Positions 54,438-64,000 of a stretch of 64,000 bases of DNA are shown in pieces. The notes under the pieces were generated by a model, which was not told where the DNA came from, ran no database searches, and saw nothing but the letters and a program-made list of their open reading frames with translations. How positions within the stretch are numbered: position 1 is the stretch's first letter; the number at the start of each line of letters is the position of its first letter. The DNA is from Symbiodinium natans (taxonomy: Eukaryota; Sar; Dinophyceae; Suessiales; Symbiodiniaceae): assembly GCA_905221605.1 (NCBI GenBank), contig CAJNDS010000813.1, positions 16,001-80,000 on the forward strand, written 5' to 3'. Position numbers and translations under genes: made by a program.

Positions 54438-54674
54438 ATGATGCAGTACATTGTACTGAGTACAAGCAAGAACTTCACGAATGCAGCCTCTGAGTGGTCT
54501 GATTCCTTAGGTCCTGCCGCCAACGCTCTGGATAGCCTTCGCCATCTACTTTCCACTGGGTTTCATCAACGTGCTGCATCCGCTTATGTTGTCCGTTTGA
54601 ATCATGACATCCAAGTTCTGAATTCAATACTGGGGGCTGGGGTACCTAACTCCCGAACTCCTGTCGCAACATGA
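54438..54674 (+). CDS. Open frame of 78 codons, unknown product
   Basis: Reads FTNAASEWSDSLGPAANALD and RAASAYVVRLNHDIQVLNSI. Its TGA overlaps the ATG of the next frame (ATGA). Could be one gene with a frameshift. No domain is recognised. Confidence 0.35.
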   Translation: MMQYIVLSTSKNFTNAASEWSDSLGPAANALDSLRHLLSTGFHQRAASAYVVRLNHDIQVLNSILGAGVPNSRTPVAT

Positions 54675-55120
54675 GCGCACTGCACGACTGCATCATGAAT
54701 CTTCAAGTAGTGATGTATCCTGAGAAAGAGAGCCAGGTGTCTAGCATCAAACTTTACCTTCCGCTGTTGCGCAGCTTGGTGGCCTGCGATGTGCCCGTCA
54801 GCACCATGTCCGCAGCATGGATCGACTTTCCGGATTCAGGAACCGTAAGAGAAGTCAGAAAGTCAGGGAGCCAACGTCAAGAATCCACTCCAAGTCAGGA
54901 AGCAGCACGTCGAAGTCACAAAGCCATGGCAGGTGAACCAAAGAGCACTTGGCAGGCCAAAGCAGCCGGAGGAGTCACGCAAGCAGGGAGGCTCATGCAG
55001 CTTCATCGCGCGGAGGAGAAGGGGCAACGTCCTGAAACCGAACCCTCTCAAGAAGCAAATGTCAAGGACAGAGCACTGGTCCGGGTCCATCGTCCTGTGT
55101 TTGGGATCCGCACGTGTTGA
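54671..55120 (+). CDS. Open frame of 149 codons, unknown product
   Basis: Begins at an ATG, with a helical first part (VSSIKLYLPLLRSLVACDVP) and a long polar, basic second part rich in Gln, Glu, Ser and Lys (KSGSQRQESTPSQEAARRSH), likely disordered. No family is recognised. Splice structure unknown. Confidence 0.4.
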   Translation: MSALHDCIMNLQVVMYPEKESQVSSIKLYLPLLRSLVACDVPVSTMSAAWIDFPDSGTVREVRKSGSQRQESTPSQEAARRSHKAMAGEPKSTWQAKAAGGVTQAGRLMQLHRAEEKGQRPETEPSQEANVKDRALVRVHRPVFGIRTC

Positions 55121-55495
55121 CTTGCGTTCATGCAAGCCACAATGGACAGAATGTTCATAGCCAGCCGTCCCATCATTGTTTCATGGAAGCGAAGGAGCAA
55201 GGACGAAGTGAAACAGCACCCTGACGTGGAATCATTGAGGCAAAAAGAGCATCATCTTAGAACGGCTCCCATCAAGCAATTTCATCAAAGAGACTTTCAT
55301 GAGACACAACAAACGAGCAGGTTCGGTTTGAAGGTTTGCGCGCCTGAGTCGGCCTCATTGCAAAGCATTGCGTTATCGGCTTGCTTCTCATTTCATGATA
55401 TGGCCTGCCTTGCTTTCTTCATGTTGTCCCACTTTCTGCCTTGCTGACAGCCTGCTTCTGTGTCTGCCTTTTTCTTGATGTCGGCCTCGTTCGAG

Positions 55496-58086
55496 GTGAC
55501 GGAGAGTACTCGGGGTCCCTTCATTGCGGAGACCGGAACCTGGTCATCTCCGTTGCGCTGCAGCAGGAGGCGTGGCTCGTCGCGCTGAAGCTGCTCTGCC
55601 GGATGCTTTCGGGACCTCTCCTGGGCGCCCTTTGCGACACGCACGGCCGCGCCTTGGACCTTGGAACGACTGACGTGACTCCTCTTTTGTGTTTTATACT
55701 TCTTACCCTTCCAGATCACTACGCTGCTACACTCTACCGGATCCAAGCCACGAAAGCCCCCCGCAGGAATTCATGGGCCAGCTTTAGCCGGCCGGCTTTT
55801 AGCTGGCCGGCTTTCAGGTGGCCAGTCCTAGAAGGGGTGTCTGTTTCTGAACGTGTTTTCATTAACTCCATTGGCCGGCTTTACAAGACAAACTTCGGGT
55901 AGTGAAGAACAACTTGAAATTGTTCTTGTTGAACATGTAGGTTGAGGCTATAGAAGAAGCTCGCTGCAGGGATGGAAACCGGCCCGAATGCCCAGCCGCC
56001 TCCAGCATCTGCCCCTGCCGGTCCTGTCCCCCCTCCCCCGCTTTTTTTTATAGGGCCCGCGTAGTGTCGGAGAAGTTTTGAGGCAAGCCGGTGTTGATGC
56101 TAAGCATTGGTGGCATCACAGCGGCATCCTGGCTCATGATGCTGGCGTGCATGCAGGCAACGATCCCGCCGGTCATGAAGCTTGACAAGCTTGCCAGCCT
56201 AGCTGCCCTCGCGCTAATCATGCTAGTCAGCCCTGAGCTCCGCTGTAGAATGCTTGGGGTTCGCAGGCTTTTTGCCTTAGGACGTATTAACGCTTAAGAC
56301 ATTTAAGACTTTAAGTCATTCTCTGTCCATGTTGTCGGATCTGTCTATGTCGGAATTTGTCGGATATGCTGTGACTGCTACGACTGCTATGACTGCTGTG
56401 ACTGCTGTGTTTCCGAGTCGAGGATACTCACCGGGGCCCTGGCGCTCCAAGGGTGCACCACAGCCTTCAGCCTCTGCTTCAAGGCGATCATCGCCGACCA
56501 GCTGCCACCAAACCAGCGTGCCAAGGGCTTCGTGGTCCTGAATCATGTGGATGCCGCTTGCCGCATACTTTGAATAGCACCTTTGCAACTTCGTCCACAC
56601 ACAGCTTCAGGTAACGACGTACTTAACGAGTATGTAGCAAAGCATCTGCCTCTCGTTTTAGAATGCTCGCGTTCGAAATGACAACACCTCCCCCATGTCA
56701 GAAGCGTACCGCTGTACATGGCACAGTCGGATTGCACACACGCCGTTGCAGCGAAAGGAAGGGTTCGTTTGCTTGCCCTGCACGTGTGAGTAACAGCCAG
56801 CAGAATTCACGTTCACTCGACTGTGGAGTTTGAGCTACATTGGCCACATGTGACGGACGCCGCCACCTGCGATGGGAGAGAGTGCGGCCTGTCCTTCACA
56901 TCCACCGAACATCTTTGTATTTGTCGGATGCTCGTGCGAAACCCGTTCTACTTCGGTGATGTCAAAGAACGATCGATATGCACTGACCAGACTTTGCCGC
57001 TGTATCGGAAGCAGGTGGAATGCGATCAACCTGTGAGAAAGCATTGCTGTTTTTTTGGCCTTTCCTGCCTTTCCACTACCGATCTCAGTCTCTCTTAGTC
57101 TTAGCATCTCTCTCCGTCTTTCTCCGTCTCTCTCAGTCTTTCTCCGTCTTTCTCAGTCTCTCTCAGTGTCTTGCAGTCTCTCTTACTCCCGCGCTTGCTT
57201 TTTCTTGCAAGTCTCTTGCATCTCTTGCCTCCAATTGTCTGCTCAGCGCCTTTCAGGTCCTGAGTCGCGGCCTGACGCTGTGCTTCGTGATCTGGATCCA
57301 GAAGCTATCCAGCTGCAGAAAGGCATTGGGCTTCTTATCGTGCAGCGCTGTGCGCCGCGATGTGTATAGCTGTTCTTATGCTGTGAAACAGTGTGGCACA
57401 GGGCCGGAAAGCACACTAGCCGTGGCAGCATGCATGTGTGTGTGTGTGTGTTTCCGCATGCTTGCTGAGGATACAGTTCATGCACTTTGAGATACTCTGT
57501 TTGCTTGCGGGCCTGCTTGGCCTGGTGATCCTTCTGGTCTGCTACGTTCAGCTAGAGGAGACTCTACCAAGTCAGGGCAGGCTTCTGGATACTTCAGTCT
57601 CAGGCTGTGGCCGAACATGGTGAGCCTTCATGAACCTTCGTGAGCCAGTCTGTTGTGGTTCCCTGTGCCGCCCTGTAGGTCTGCTGAGAAGCAGCTTCAA
57701 GGAGCTGACCTCGCCATTCGCGCTGCTTCGGAATTCCAAGTTTCTGCAGATTCGCCTTGCTCAGATGCTGCTCTTGCAGCTGGGCAATGGCTGGGAATCG
57801 GTCTTGGATTCTTTCATGATCTCGAACCTTGGCGCTGGCCTCAGACTTGGCTCTGGGCCTGTAGCCTGTAGCGCGGCTTCCGGTACGTTCTCTGGTGAGC
57901 TCTCGGCCCTTCGGTTTTTGAGGATGGGGGCCTGGAGACTGGGACCTGATCAACGTGCCGATCAGCAGCTTCCGAGAGTTCTGGGGCATGGCCACGAGTG
58001 GTCTCATGGTCCATTGGGCCAAAGACCCGGCCAATAGCTTCTGGTTTGTGCAAGCAAGCCTTAGCTTTGGCTCCGCCATGCCACCC
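55496..58086 (+). CDS. MFS transporter gene, seven joined exons (partial)
   Basis: Major facilitator proteins carry small solutes across membranes with 12 helices. Exons: 55496-55648, 56083-56179, 56423-56555, 57257-57300, 57470-57570, 57679-57831, 57923-58086. All six joins keep the phase. Joined, the frame shows helix 2 and motif A (GALCDTHGR across the join to KPVLML), helix 3, helix 4 with its loop (ILTGALALQGC, IIADQLPPNQRAKGF), helix 5 (GLTLCFVIWIQ), helix 6 (LLGLVILLVCYVQLEETLP, the usual ETLP end), the central loop, helix 7 (IRLAQMLLLQLGNGW), and helices 8-10 (FREFWGMATSGL, WFVQASLSFGSAMPP). Donors are GC, GC, GC, GA, GT and GC. Every acceptor is AG followed by exonic G. Helix 1 and the C-terminus are not located. 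Substrate unknown. Confidence 0.85.
57085..57192 (+). repeat. TCTCAGTCTTTCTCCG pyrimidine tract
   Basis: About 108 bases of diverged 8-16 bp units (TCTCAGTC, TTTCTCCG) inside an MFS intron, about 65 bases upstream of the exon at 57257. Confidence 0.85.
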
Positions 58087-58205
58087 GACTGAGACATCTG
58101 CGGAAAGCAACAGATAGCAAGCTCCGGACAAGCCCGATCCACAGCACTGAGGTTGCTGATCCAGACTTTTGCACCTTTCGGTGCTGCATTTCTTCTGGTC
58201 CCGAG

Positions 58206-58500
58206 GCGCTAACGGGCTGCGGCCTGCATGCTGTACTCATGCCAGCAATCGGCAGTCAGTTTGGTCTTGTTGTCCGAGTTGAGAGGACACACTCTTGTAT
58301 CCACGGACTTGTATCAAGAGTCTTCAAGAGGGCTGTTTACTGGTCTGGGGGCCTGTGCTCATGCCTAGCGTAGCGTCATGCCCTGAAAGAGACGATGTTT
58401 CTGCCCCCAAGATGCTCACACGGTTGCGCACGTTTTCAGAGTTTCATGGACTGGCAGCTAAAGAGACTCAAATCACTCTCGTAGACATGCGCTGAGGCTT
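58206..58500 (+). CDS. Possible last exons of the MFS gene
   Basis: 58206 to about 58256, after TCCCGAG with exonic G, reads ALTGCGLHAVLMPAIGSQF, in phase with the previous exon and fitting helix 10/11. A frame from 58331 (LLVWGPVLMPSVAS) to a TGA at 58492 could supply the end. The link between the two is not proven. Confidence 0.4.
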
Positions 58501-60993
58501 ATTCTTACGTGCTATCCGTGTGATGGTCGAGAAATTTGCACTCTTTGAGCACACACTTGTGCGAGAGTGCTTGTTTGCAGTTAGACAAGCATTCAGCTGT
58601 GAATGTTGCAAGATATTCTCCTTCCCGTAAGTTCATTACATTTCATTGCCAGTATGAGCCTCCGGCCAGCCGTTTGTTCACGTCTCCAGATCGAATCCAT
58701 GTGAACCTCTGCATCGCTTTTGCGAATTCTCTGCGCGGTTTCTGTTCATAAGCAAGCATGCGCATAGCTGACATAGCTACAATGCAGCACAAGCCCTTCA
58801 TTCAGCCCTTTATTCAGCCCTTCATTCAGCCCGACAACTTGCAGGGCTCACAGCAACACTCAACAACACAAGCAAAACGCCCCACCAATCCCAGCAGTCA
58901 ATGCGCGGCGTGTTTCTGAGCTAATCCCACGCTGCGGAAGGGAACAGCTATAGGATTGTACCAACTGCTTAGCTTTGCACTTCACTACAGGGAACTTGCA
59001 CAGTAGGGTGCTGGTTCGACAAGACGACAACTATGGAGGTGCCTTCTGGCCTTTTTCCCTGGAGATGGTGGAGCTGATGCGGCCTTTTTTAGCTCGCAGT
59101 TCCCGGCGCAGGCCTTGTGAGCGTAGTAGCGGCTCAGTGAAGTTTAGTTCGCCTTGGCTCAAAGGTGCAAGTTGCCAAGCCTCAACAGACCCTTCGGAAT
59201 GTGACGTGAGCTTCATTAGCAGACTCATTCCTTAAACTAAACCTTGGAACAGAGCTCCCAAACATGCTTTAGGAGGGTTTCTCTCAACAGTTTTTTTGCC
59301 TTAAACCTCAAGGCATCGGCGAGAGGCCTCGGTGAATTCTTCGGTTCGTCGCCTCGGTCCCACTTGCAGGCCCAGGCATCGGCAAACGGTTTGCTCACCG
59401 TCCGGGCCCTAGGTTCCGCTTTAGCGCTTTTGCCTGGCATCTCGCTTCAAGTGCAGCCCCAAGGCTGTGGACAACATCGTTTCTGGCATCGCGCGTTGGC
59501 TTTTTGCGTGCCTACGGTTCAAAACGATTCAAACCCCCCAAAAGAGAACTTGAATCAGCAGTGTGCCGCGGTTTGCGCCCGCCTGCTGTTTCCTCTTGCA
59601 AGATCATCCGCAGGCGCTTCCTCTTCGACCCTTCCGCGAAAGGATGGGCAGCCACGCTGCCGCTTTTCGTGAGGACTGTGCCGCTGAGATGAGTTCGCTT
59701 TGCGGGATCCTGTGCTTCTGGTAAGGACTGCGTGCACACTGCTCTCCAACGCACTCAGCTTCTATGCCTGGTGGAGCTATGGTCGGCCCGAGCCGAGGCT
59801 GGTGTCTGTGCTGCCTTTTTGCGCTGCTTGCAGTGTTCCAGTTTTTTTTGGAGCTTAACAAAACATCACGACTAACATTCCACGGCGGAGGAGCAGCGAC
59901 ATGCGAGTACAACCGAAAATAGCACGGCTATGCGGCTATGCGTTCCTGAGCCTCGCCAAGAACCCCAACACAACAATTGCCCAACCAGGGAAAGAGTGGC
60001 CAACCTAAAGGAGCATCATCCATCAGGGCCCTGCGGAAGGCGTCTGGACCCAAGGAGGCCTGTGCACGAGGCCAAGGGCTAGTGTCACTAGACAGACAAA
60101 TGAAATCAATCGCAGCCCTTGGCGTGAATGCGCCAATCAGCACCTCTCCTTTGACGATGTCACGTGAACGTGAGAAGAAACATGACAGATTCTCTTCTGT
60201 TATCGAGGCTTGCACGCTTGGTGCAGACGCACGCTGCATCCATAGCTGTCTTTGCAGGAAGCAGGAGTAGATGAAGTCGGACGGCAATCAGAAGAGCAGG
60301 ACTTCCAGCATTCAAGGCCGCGTAGGCTGAAAGGTGAAACTTGGGCATCCGCAAATTAGCAGGCGCAGATCATGCAGAACTACTACTCGCAGCAGGCGCT
60401 TTACTTCTGCTTTGTTTGCACTACATGCAGCATTTCCTTGTAGGAAGCCGGTTGCATTTATGTCATCTATGTGTATTGCACGGCACCAGTACAGAGCCTC
60501 GCAGGTGTGCCAGTCAGCAGCACCGGGGCTGCCTGAGGTGGCATGGCACCAGGCACCCCAAGGACGATTGAAAAGAGAGCAGAGGGCGGCAATCAGAGGA
60601 GGAAAAATGAATCGGTTTCACGTGCTTGCACCTTGATTCACCTGCACCGATTTTTTCGCCTTTGGGCCGGGATCTTCCAGTGGGCATGCACCCTCGCCTT
60701 CCGCCGTCCAAGGTGCAGACCCGGGTCGTTCAGATCCGTGAGCACCATCCTCGGCGTGAAGCCACTTGAAACCACGTGAAGCCTTGCATCATGAAGTGTG
60801 CTGGCAGTGCGTGTGGGTCAGCTTTTGGGGAGCTCGCAGGGTAGGAGACCTGTTTCGCACTGCCACCTTGTGAGGTGCAACGGTGCGTGCGGGCCTTTCC
60901 ACGCATCGCTGAAGAGAGACAGAATGCCACAGGGTCTCACGAAGTGGGCCGGGTCCTGACGGGTGCAGGTGCCGCGCTCTGACCTACTTGCAG
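58501..60993. other. No firmly supported gene
   Basis: Open + frames at 58975-59235 (86 codons) and 59244-59672 (142 codons) have no recognisable content. Several short ORFs elsewhere. Otherwise unremarkable. Confidence 0.35.
58794..58831. repeat. 12-bp tandem repeat, about 3 units
   Basis: CCCTTCATTCAG repeated, with one unit reading CCCTTTATTCAG. Confidence 0.9.
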
Positions 60994-61092
60994 CCAGCAC
61001 ATGCGTCTGCGGAACCCGAGAGGCGGCTTTCTCAGAAAGTGCCTGCTGCTTGCCTTCAGAGTTTAGAATGTTTAGAGAACGATGCCATCAAG
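60994..61092 (+). CDS. Candidate exon, unknown product
   Basis: 99 bases in phase 0, between CTACTTGCAG and GTATGC. Reads HASAEPERRLSQKVPAACLQ then SLECLENDAIK. Canonical signals on both sides, but the family is unknown. Confidence 0.38.
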
Positions 61093-61499
61093 GTATGCCT
61101 TGATGGTATACGAGCTTTCACAGCTCACTGCGTCAGCCTTGGTGAGTTCATCGTTGCCATTGGTTCCATGTTTGGCACTTTCCGTGCACTTCCTAGGTCT
61201 TCATGCAGTCGCTGCGAAACATCCAGCAACAACTGGTGTGCAGCCTGCTTCGGTGGTCTTTTGATTGGTATTTGGGGGTTTGTCAAAGGAGGGCAGTGCA
61301 GCAGTGCGGCCGTGTCATGTTGTTTGAGCTTCTTGCAGGTACGATCCTTTGGTGAGGAAGCTGCGTGCAACAGTGGCATCGTTGTGTGCTCGCCTTAGCT
61401 ACATCATTGGCAAAAATGGAGAGAAGCCCATGACTGTACTACAGGAAGTGTCCTGCCCGACGTCATGATGACCTTTCACGTGTGACGCTGAGCCAACAG

Positions 61500-61609
61500 G
61501 GACCACCAACATCGGTGTGCAATTCAGTTGGAACGGGACTGTAGTAGGTTCGAAGACGGGCATGGCCGTGGACACAGTTCCGCTTCCTGGCAGCATCTTT
61601 ATGGCAATG
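61500..61609 (+). CDS. Candidate exon, beta-rich, unknown product
   Basis: After CCAACAG with exonic G and before GTATGT. Reads TTNIGVQFSWNGTVVGSKTG then MAVDTVPLPGSIFMAM. Alternating hydrophobic pattern typical of beta strands. Family unknown. Confidence 0.4.
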
Positions 61610-62762
61610 GTATGTTATATATTGGTCAAGGATGTCAAGGACAGATCATTGGCAGCAATGGCTGCGAGTTCGGGGTTTTGAGGGTTGTGAGGCTCCCTGC
61701 CAAGCTCCAGACTGTGCAGCGGGCATGTTTCGATGTTTCGATGTTTCGACGGCTTTTTTGAATGAAGACTCAAACACTATTTTCCCAGCATCTGCCCTTG
61801 TCATGCTGAGCCAAGCCAGGAGCGCCCGGCCTTACCTCTGTCTCAGCTGCGCACCGTCGAGGGCACGGAGGCAAACCATGATGACAGCTGCGCAGTCCGC
61901 TGCAGTCCGTGGAAGTGCTCTTTGCTCCGTCTCTCTCAAAAGAGGCCATCGTACGCAGTGCTTTGATGACTGGCCGCGACGTTCCTACGTGCGTAAATCT
62001 TGTGCGCTGTGAAGCGAAAAGGGCGTGCAGAGATCCCTGCAGCCCATGGCATGCAGCCCAGCCCAGCTGAGGAATATCCTCGGCGCTGAATTTGTTCCAT
62101 GAGCTGAAGGAGACGGATGCGGGTTCAGGTCAGGTCACGCCTGAGCTCGGGAGCCGCCAGTGAGCGGTTTTGGTGTGTCGTGAGTGGATGGAGTTGGGTC
62201 AGGCAATGTTTTCGAGGAGTTCAGAGTGACGGCTGGCAGGCTCAAATCTGTGCCGATGCAACAGGGTTCAAGAACTGTTCAAGACCTGTGGATGTGGACA
62301 TCTTGCAATATCTTGTACCAAGCCAATCATTCTGCAGGCTGGCATACCAGCTGGTTTGCAATCAGCAGTAGGGGCCTCGTCTTGTGAGACCTAAGAGTAC
62401 GAGTGAGCCAGTTTTGAGCTGAGGCTGGACTTCTTGTTTGTGGCTATGCACATGCTGCGCAACATAGGTGCTGCAGTTCAATCTTGTGTTTTGCCGTCGC
62501 GACAGCGTTGTCGTTTGGCCAGGAGAAAGTGTGAATCGCTTTTTCAAGGTGCGGATACTTTGACATGTGCCCTATGAGTTGCAATCAGATGATCTCGATG
62601 TTCGTGACGAAGCCAACTGAGAGCTTGGCTCGTGGCTGTCGAAGCCATTTCGGGATCAAGAACTGGAGTTTCTTCCCGAGAGACCGAGTGGAACTCTCAA
62701 CTCCGAGAGATCCAGGAATGGGCAGGGCTGGAGCTGGTGGAGCCTGGTGTAGATTGATGTAG

Positions 62763-63221
62763 ATGTCCGCGTTGCGAGGAACAGGTGCTGAGATGCTGTC
62801 CAGACGATTGTCGCGGTCTTACGTTAGCCTCAGCATGCCTCAGCCATGTGCCTCAATGATCAACCATGGACAGTCCTTGCATCTTCACGGAACCAAGGGC
62901 TGCTGCGGCGAGTCGGCGCAGTTTTGGCTTCAGTTGGATGAGGATGCGCCAGATTGCACCATTTTCACATCAGGCTGGCTTGCTGCACGGGTGCTAAATT
63001 CGGGGGAGGGACACAGGAATCTCACGGAGCGCGCGCGCAGAATCGTTCAGTGCTGTCTTTGGCACTTGCCCTTCTTGAACCTGAATTTGCGGCAGGCTCA
63101 GGCTGGCATAGACAATGGCATAGACAGAACGACCATGCTATCGTGGCCTCCAAGTTCCCCGGACGATGCCTTGAGCGGTGCTCGGTACATGTTCAGTGGA
63201 TCGTATGGAGCAGTGCGCTGA
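62763..63221 (+). other. Open frame of 152 codons, doubtful
   Basis: Begins at ATG. The middle (GESAQFWLQLDEDAPDCTIF, GHRNLTERARRIVQCCLW) is protein-like, the ends less so. No domain. A coding-like patch also lies at 62218-62370. Confidence 0.3.
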
Positions 63222-63236
63222 TGTTGCGCTGATGTT

Positions 63237-63318
63237 GTTCGGACATATTCCTACATACATATATATAAAAAATGTTATATATATATACACATACATATAT
63301 ATACATATAAATAGAGAT
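63237..63318. repeat. (TA)n / (ATAC)n AT-rich simple repeat
   Basis: ATATAT and ACATACATAT runs with almost no G or C. Confidence 0.9.
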
Positions 63319-63892
63319 GTACATAACTTCTTTTTTTGTTTTTTGCGATGAGGCCTCCTCCTGCCTTCACCACCAGCAGCGCAGCCCAGAGCACGGCACG
63401 GAATGGTATGTGCCGGAGAGGCTGCCACTGCCCTGCGCAGTCGCCGGTGCACTCACGGTGTCGTGGCGAAAATGCACAAAAGACCTCATGCAGCATTCAT
63501 CGCTGGCACCATGTTAAGGCTCCCTGTTCGTCATTTGCATGAGGGGTTCCGAGATGAGAAATGAGGCCTTCCCCTCTTCGCTGCTCCTCGAGCTGCAATG
63601 AGGGGCTCATGGGCTCCACATGCTGCTGAACGATACTCCAAGACCTCTCAGAGATTCCCTTCCACGCATGTGCAACACATGCGCACACACAGGTGGGGAC
63701 TGCGAGTGCTATATGCCAGTGACTTCCGTTGCTGCCTGAGATGCGGTCAGCGAATTTTTACTCTACCATGCTCGTTATAGCTGTAACTTTGGAGAATATT
63801 CCACATTCGCCACACGCTGCAAACTTGTGGCGACTTACCGAACAGTTATGCTGCCTGTGGTGATGTAAGCCGGATGCGGCAACGGCAAAACA

Positions 63893-64000
63893 AAACACAC
63901 ACACACACACAGAGACACACAGAGACACACAGCACAGAGACACACAGCACAGAGACACACACACACACACAGACACACAGAGACACACACACACACAGGC
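63893..64000. repeat. (CA)n / ACAGAGACACACAG repeat at window end
   Basis: CA microsatellite interspersed with 14-15 bp units carrying AGAGACACACAG. It runs off the right edge. Confidence 0.92.

Noticed and set aside
1-64000. Trans-spliced leader relic (TTTTGGCTCAAG) near gene starts
   Set aside because: Looked for by eye on both strands and not found. Near matches such as CCTTGGCTCAAAGG at 59151 are not the motif.

Overview
The window looks like nuclear DNA of a dinoflagellate, most likely of the Symbiodinium type. This rests on sequence character alone. Long repeat-rich stretches surround short coding exons. Where exons can be joined by protein logic, the introns use GC, GA or GT donors and end in AG followed by an exonic G, as known for that group. 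No operons, bacterial ribosome sites, rRNA or tRNA genes, or CRISPR arrays are visible.

Region 1 (1-2761): the 3' part of a Ty1/copia-type LTR retrotransposon. It encodes reverse transcriptase and RNase H, then an unusual tail with a membrane segment, eight QEPQEEG-type repeats and a Cys/His motif. One in-frame TAG breaks the frame. Region 2 (2761-14860): a 9-kb non-LTR retrotransposon (LINE, 3515-12266) sits inside one copy of a GGGTTTCCG-rich repeat. An unoccupied copy of the same target lies at 14076-14859, and a 15-bp target-site duplication flanks the LINE. The LINE has a first ORF with hydrophobic segments, a large ORF with an OTU-type cysteine protease domain and zinc-finger-like motifs, then an in-frame UGA in the readthrough context UGA CUA G, followed by an AP-endonuclease/reverse transcriptase ORF.

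Region 3 (14860-19500): no clear gene, then a satellite field. It holds G-rich GGGGGGCTTAA arrays, a 128-bp tandem repeat, a 9-bp CTCCGCGCC minisatellite, a 51-bp repeat with 102-bp alternation, and a duplicated module between them. Region 4 (19500-45000): mostly intron-like or intergenic DNA with a local duplication, a foldback element, microsatellites and scattered candidate exons on both strands, none assignable to a family.

Region 5 (about 45.0-51.1 kb, + strand): a split gene coding for tetratricopeptide repeats of the kinesin-light-chain type (42-residue spacing). Several exons begin at the same position of the repeat. Region 6 (52.5-55.1 kb): candidate exons and ORFs of unknown product. 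Region 7 (55.5-58.3 kb, + strand): a major facilitator superfamily (MFS) transporter gene; seven exons join in one frame across six introns. Region 8 (58.3-64 kb): a few candidate exons, simple repeats and a (CA)n-rich end.

The two retrotransposons, the TPR gene and the MFS gene are well supported. The other exon calls are tentative. All splice sites were inferred by eye from protein continuity, without RNA evidence.
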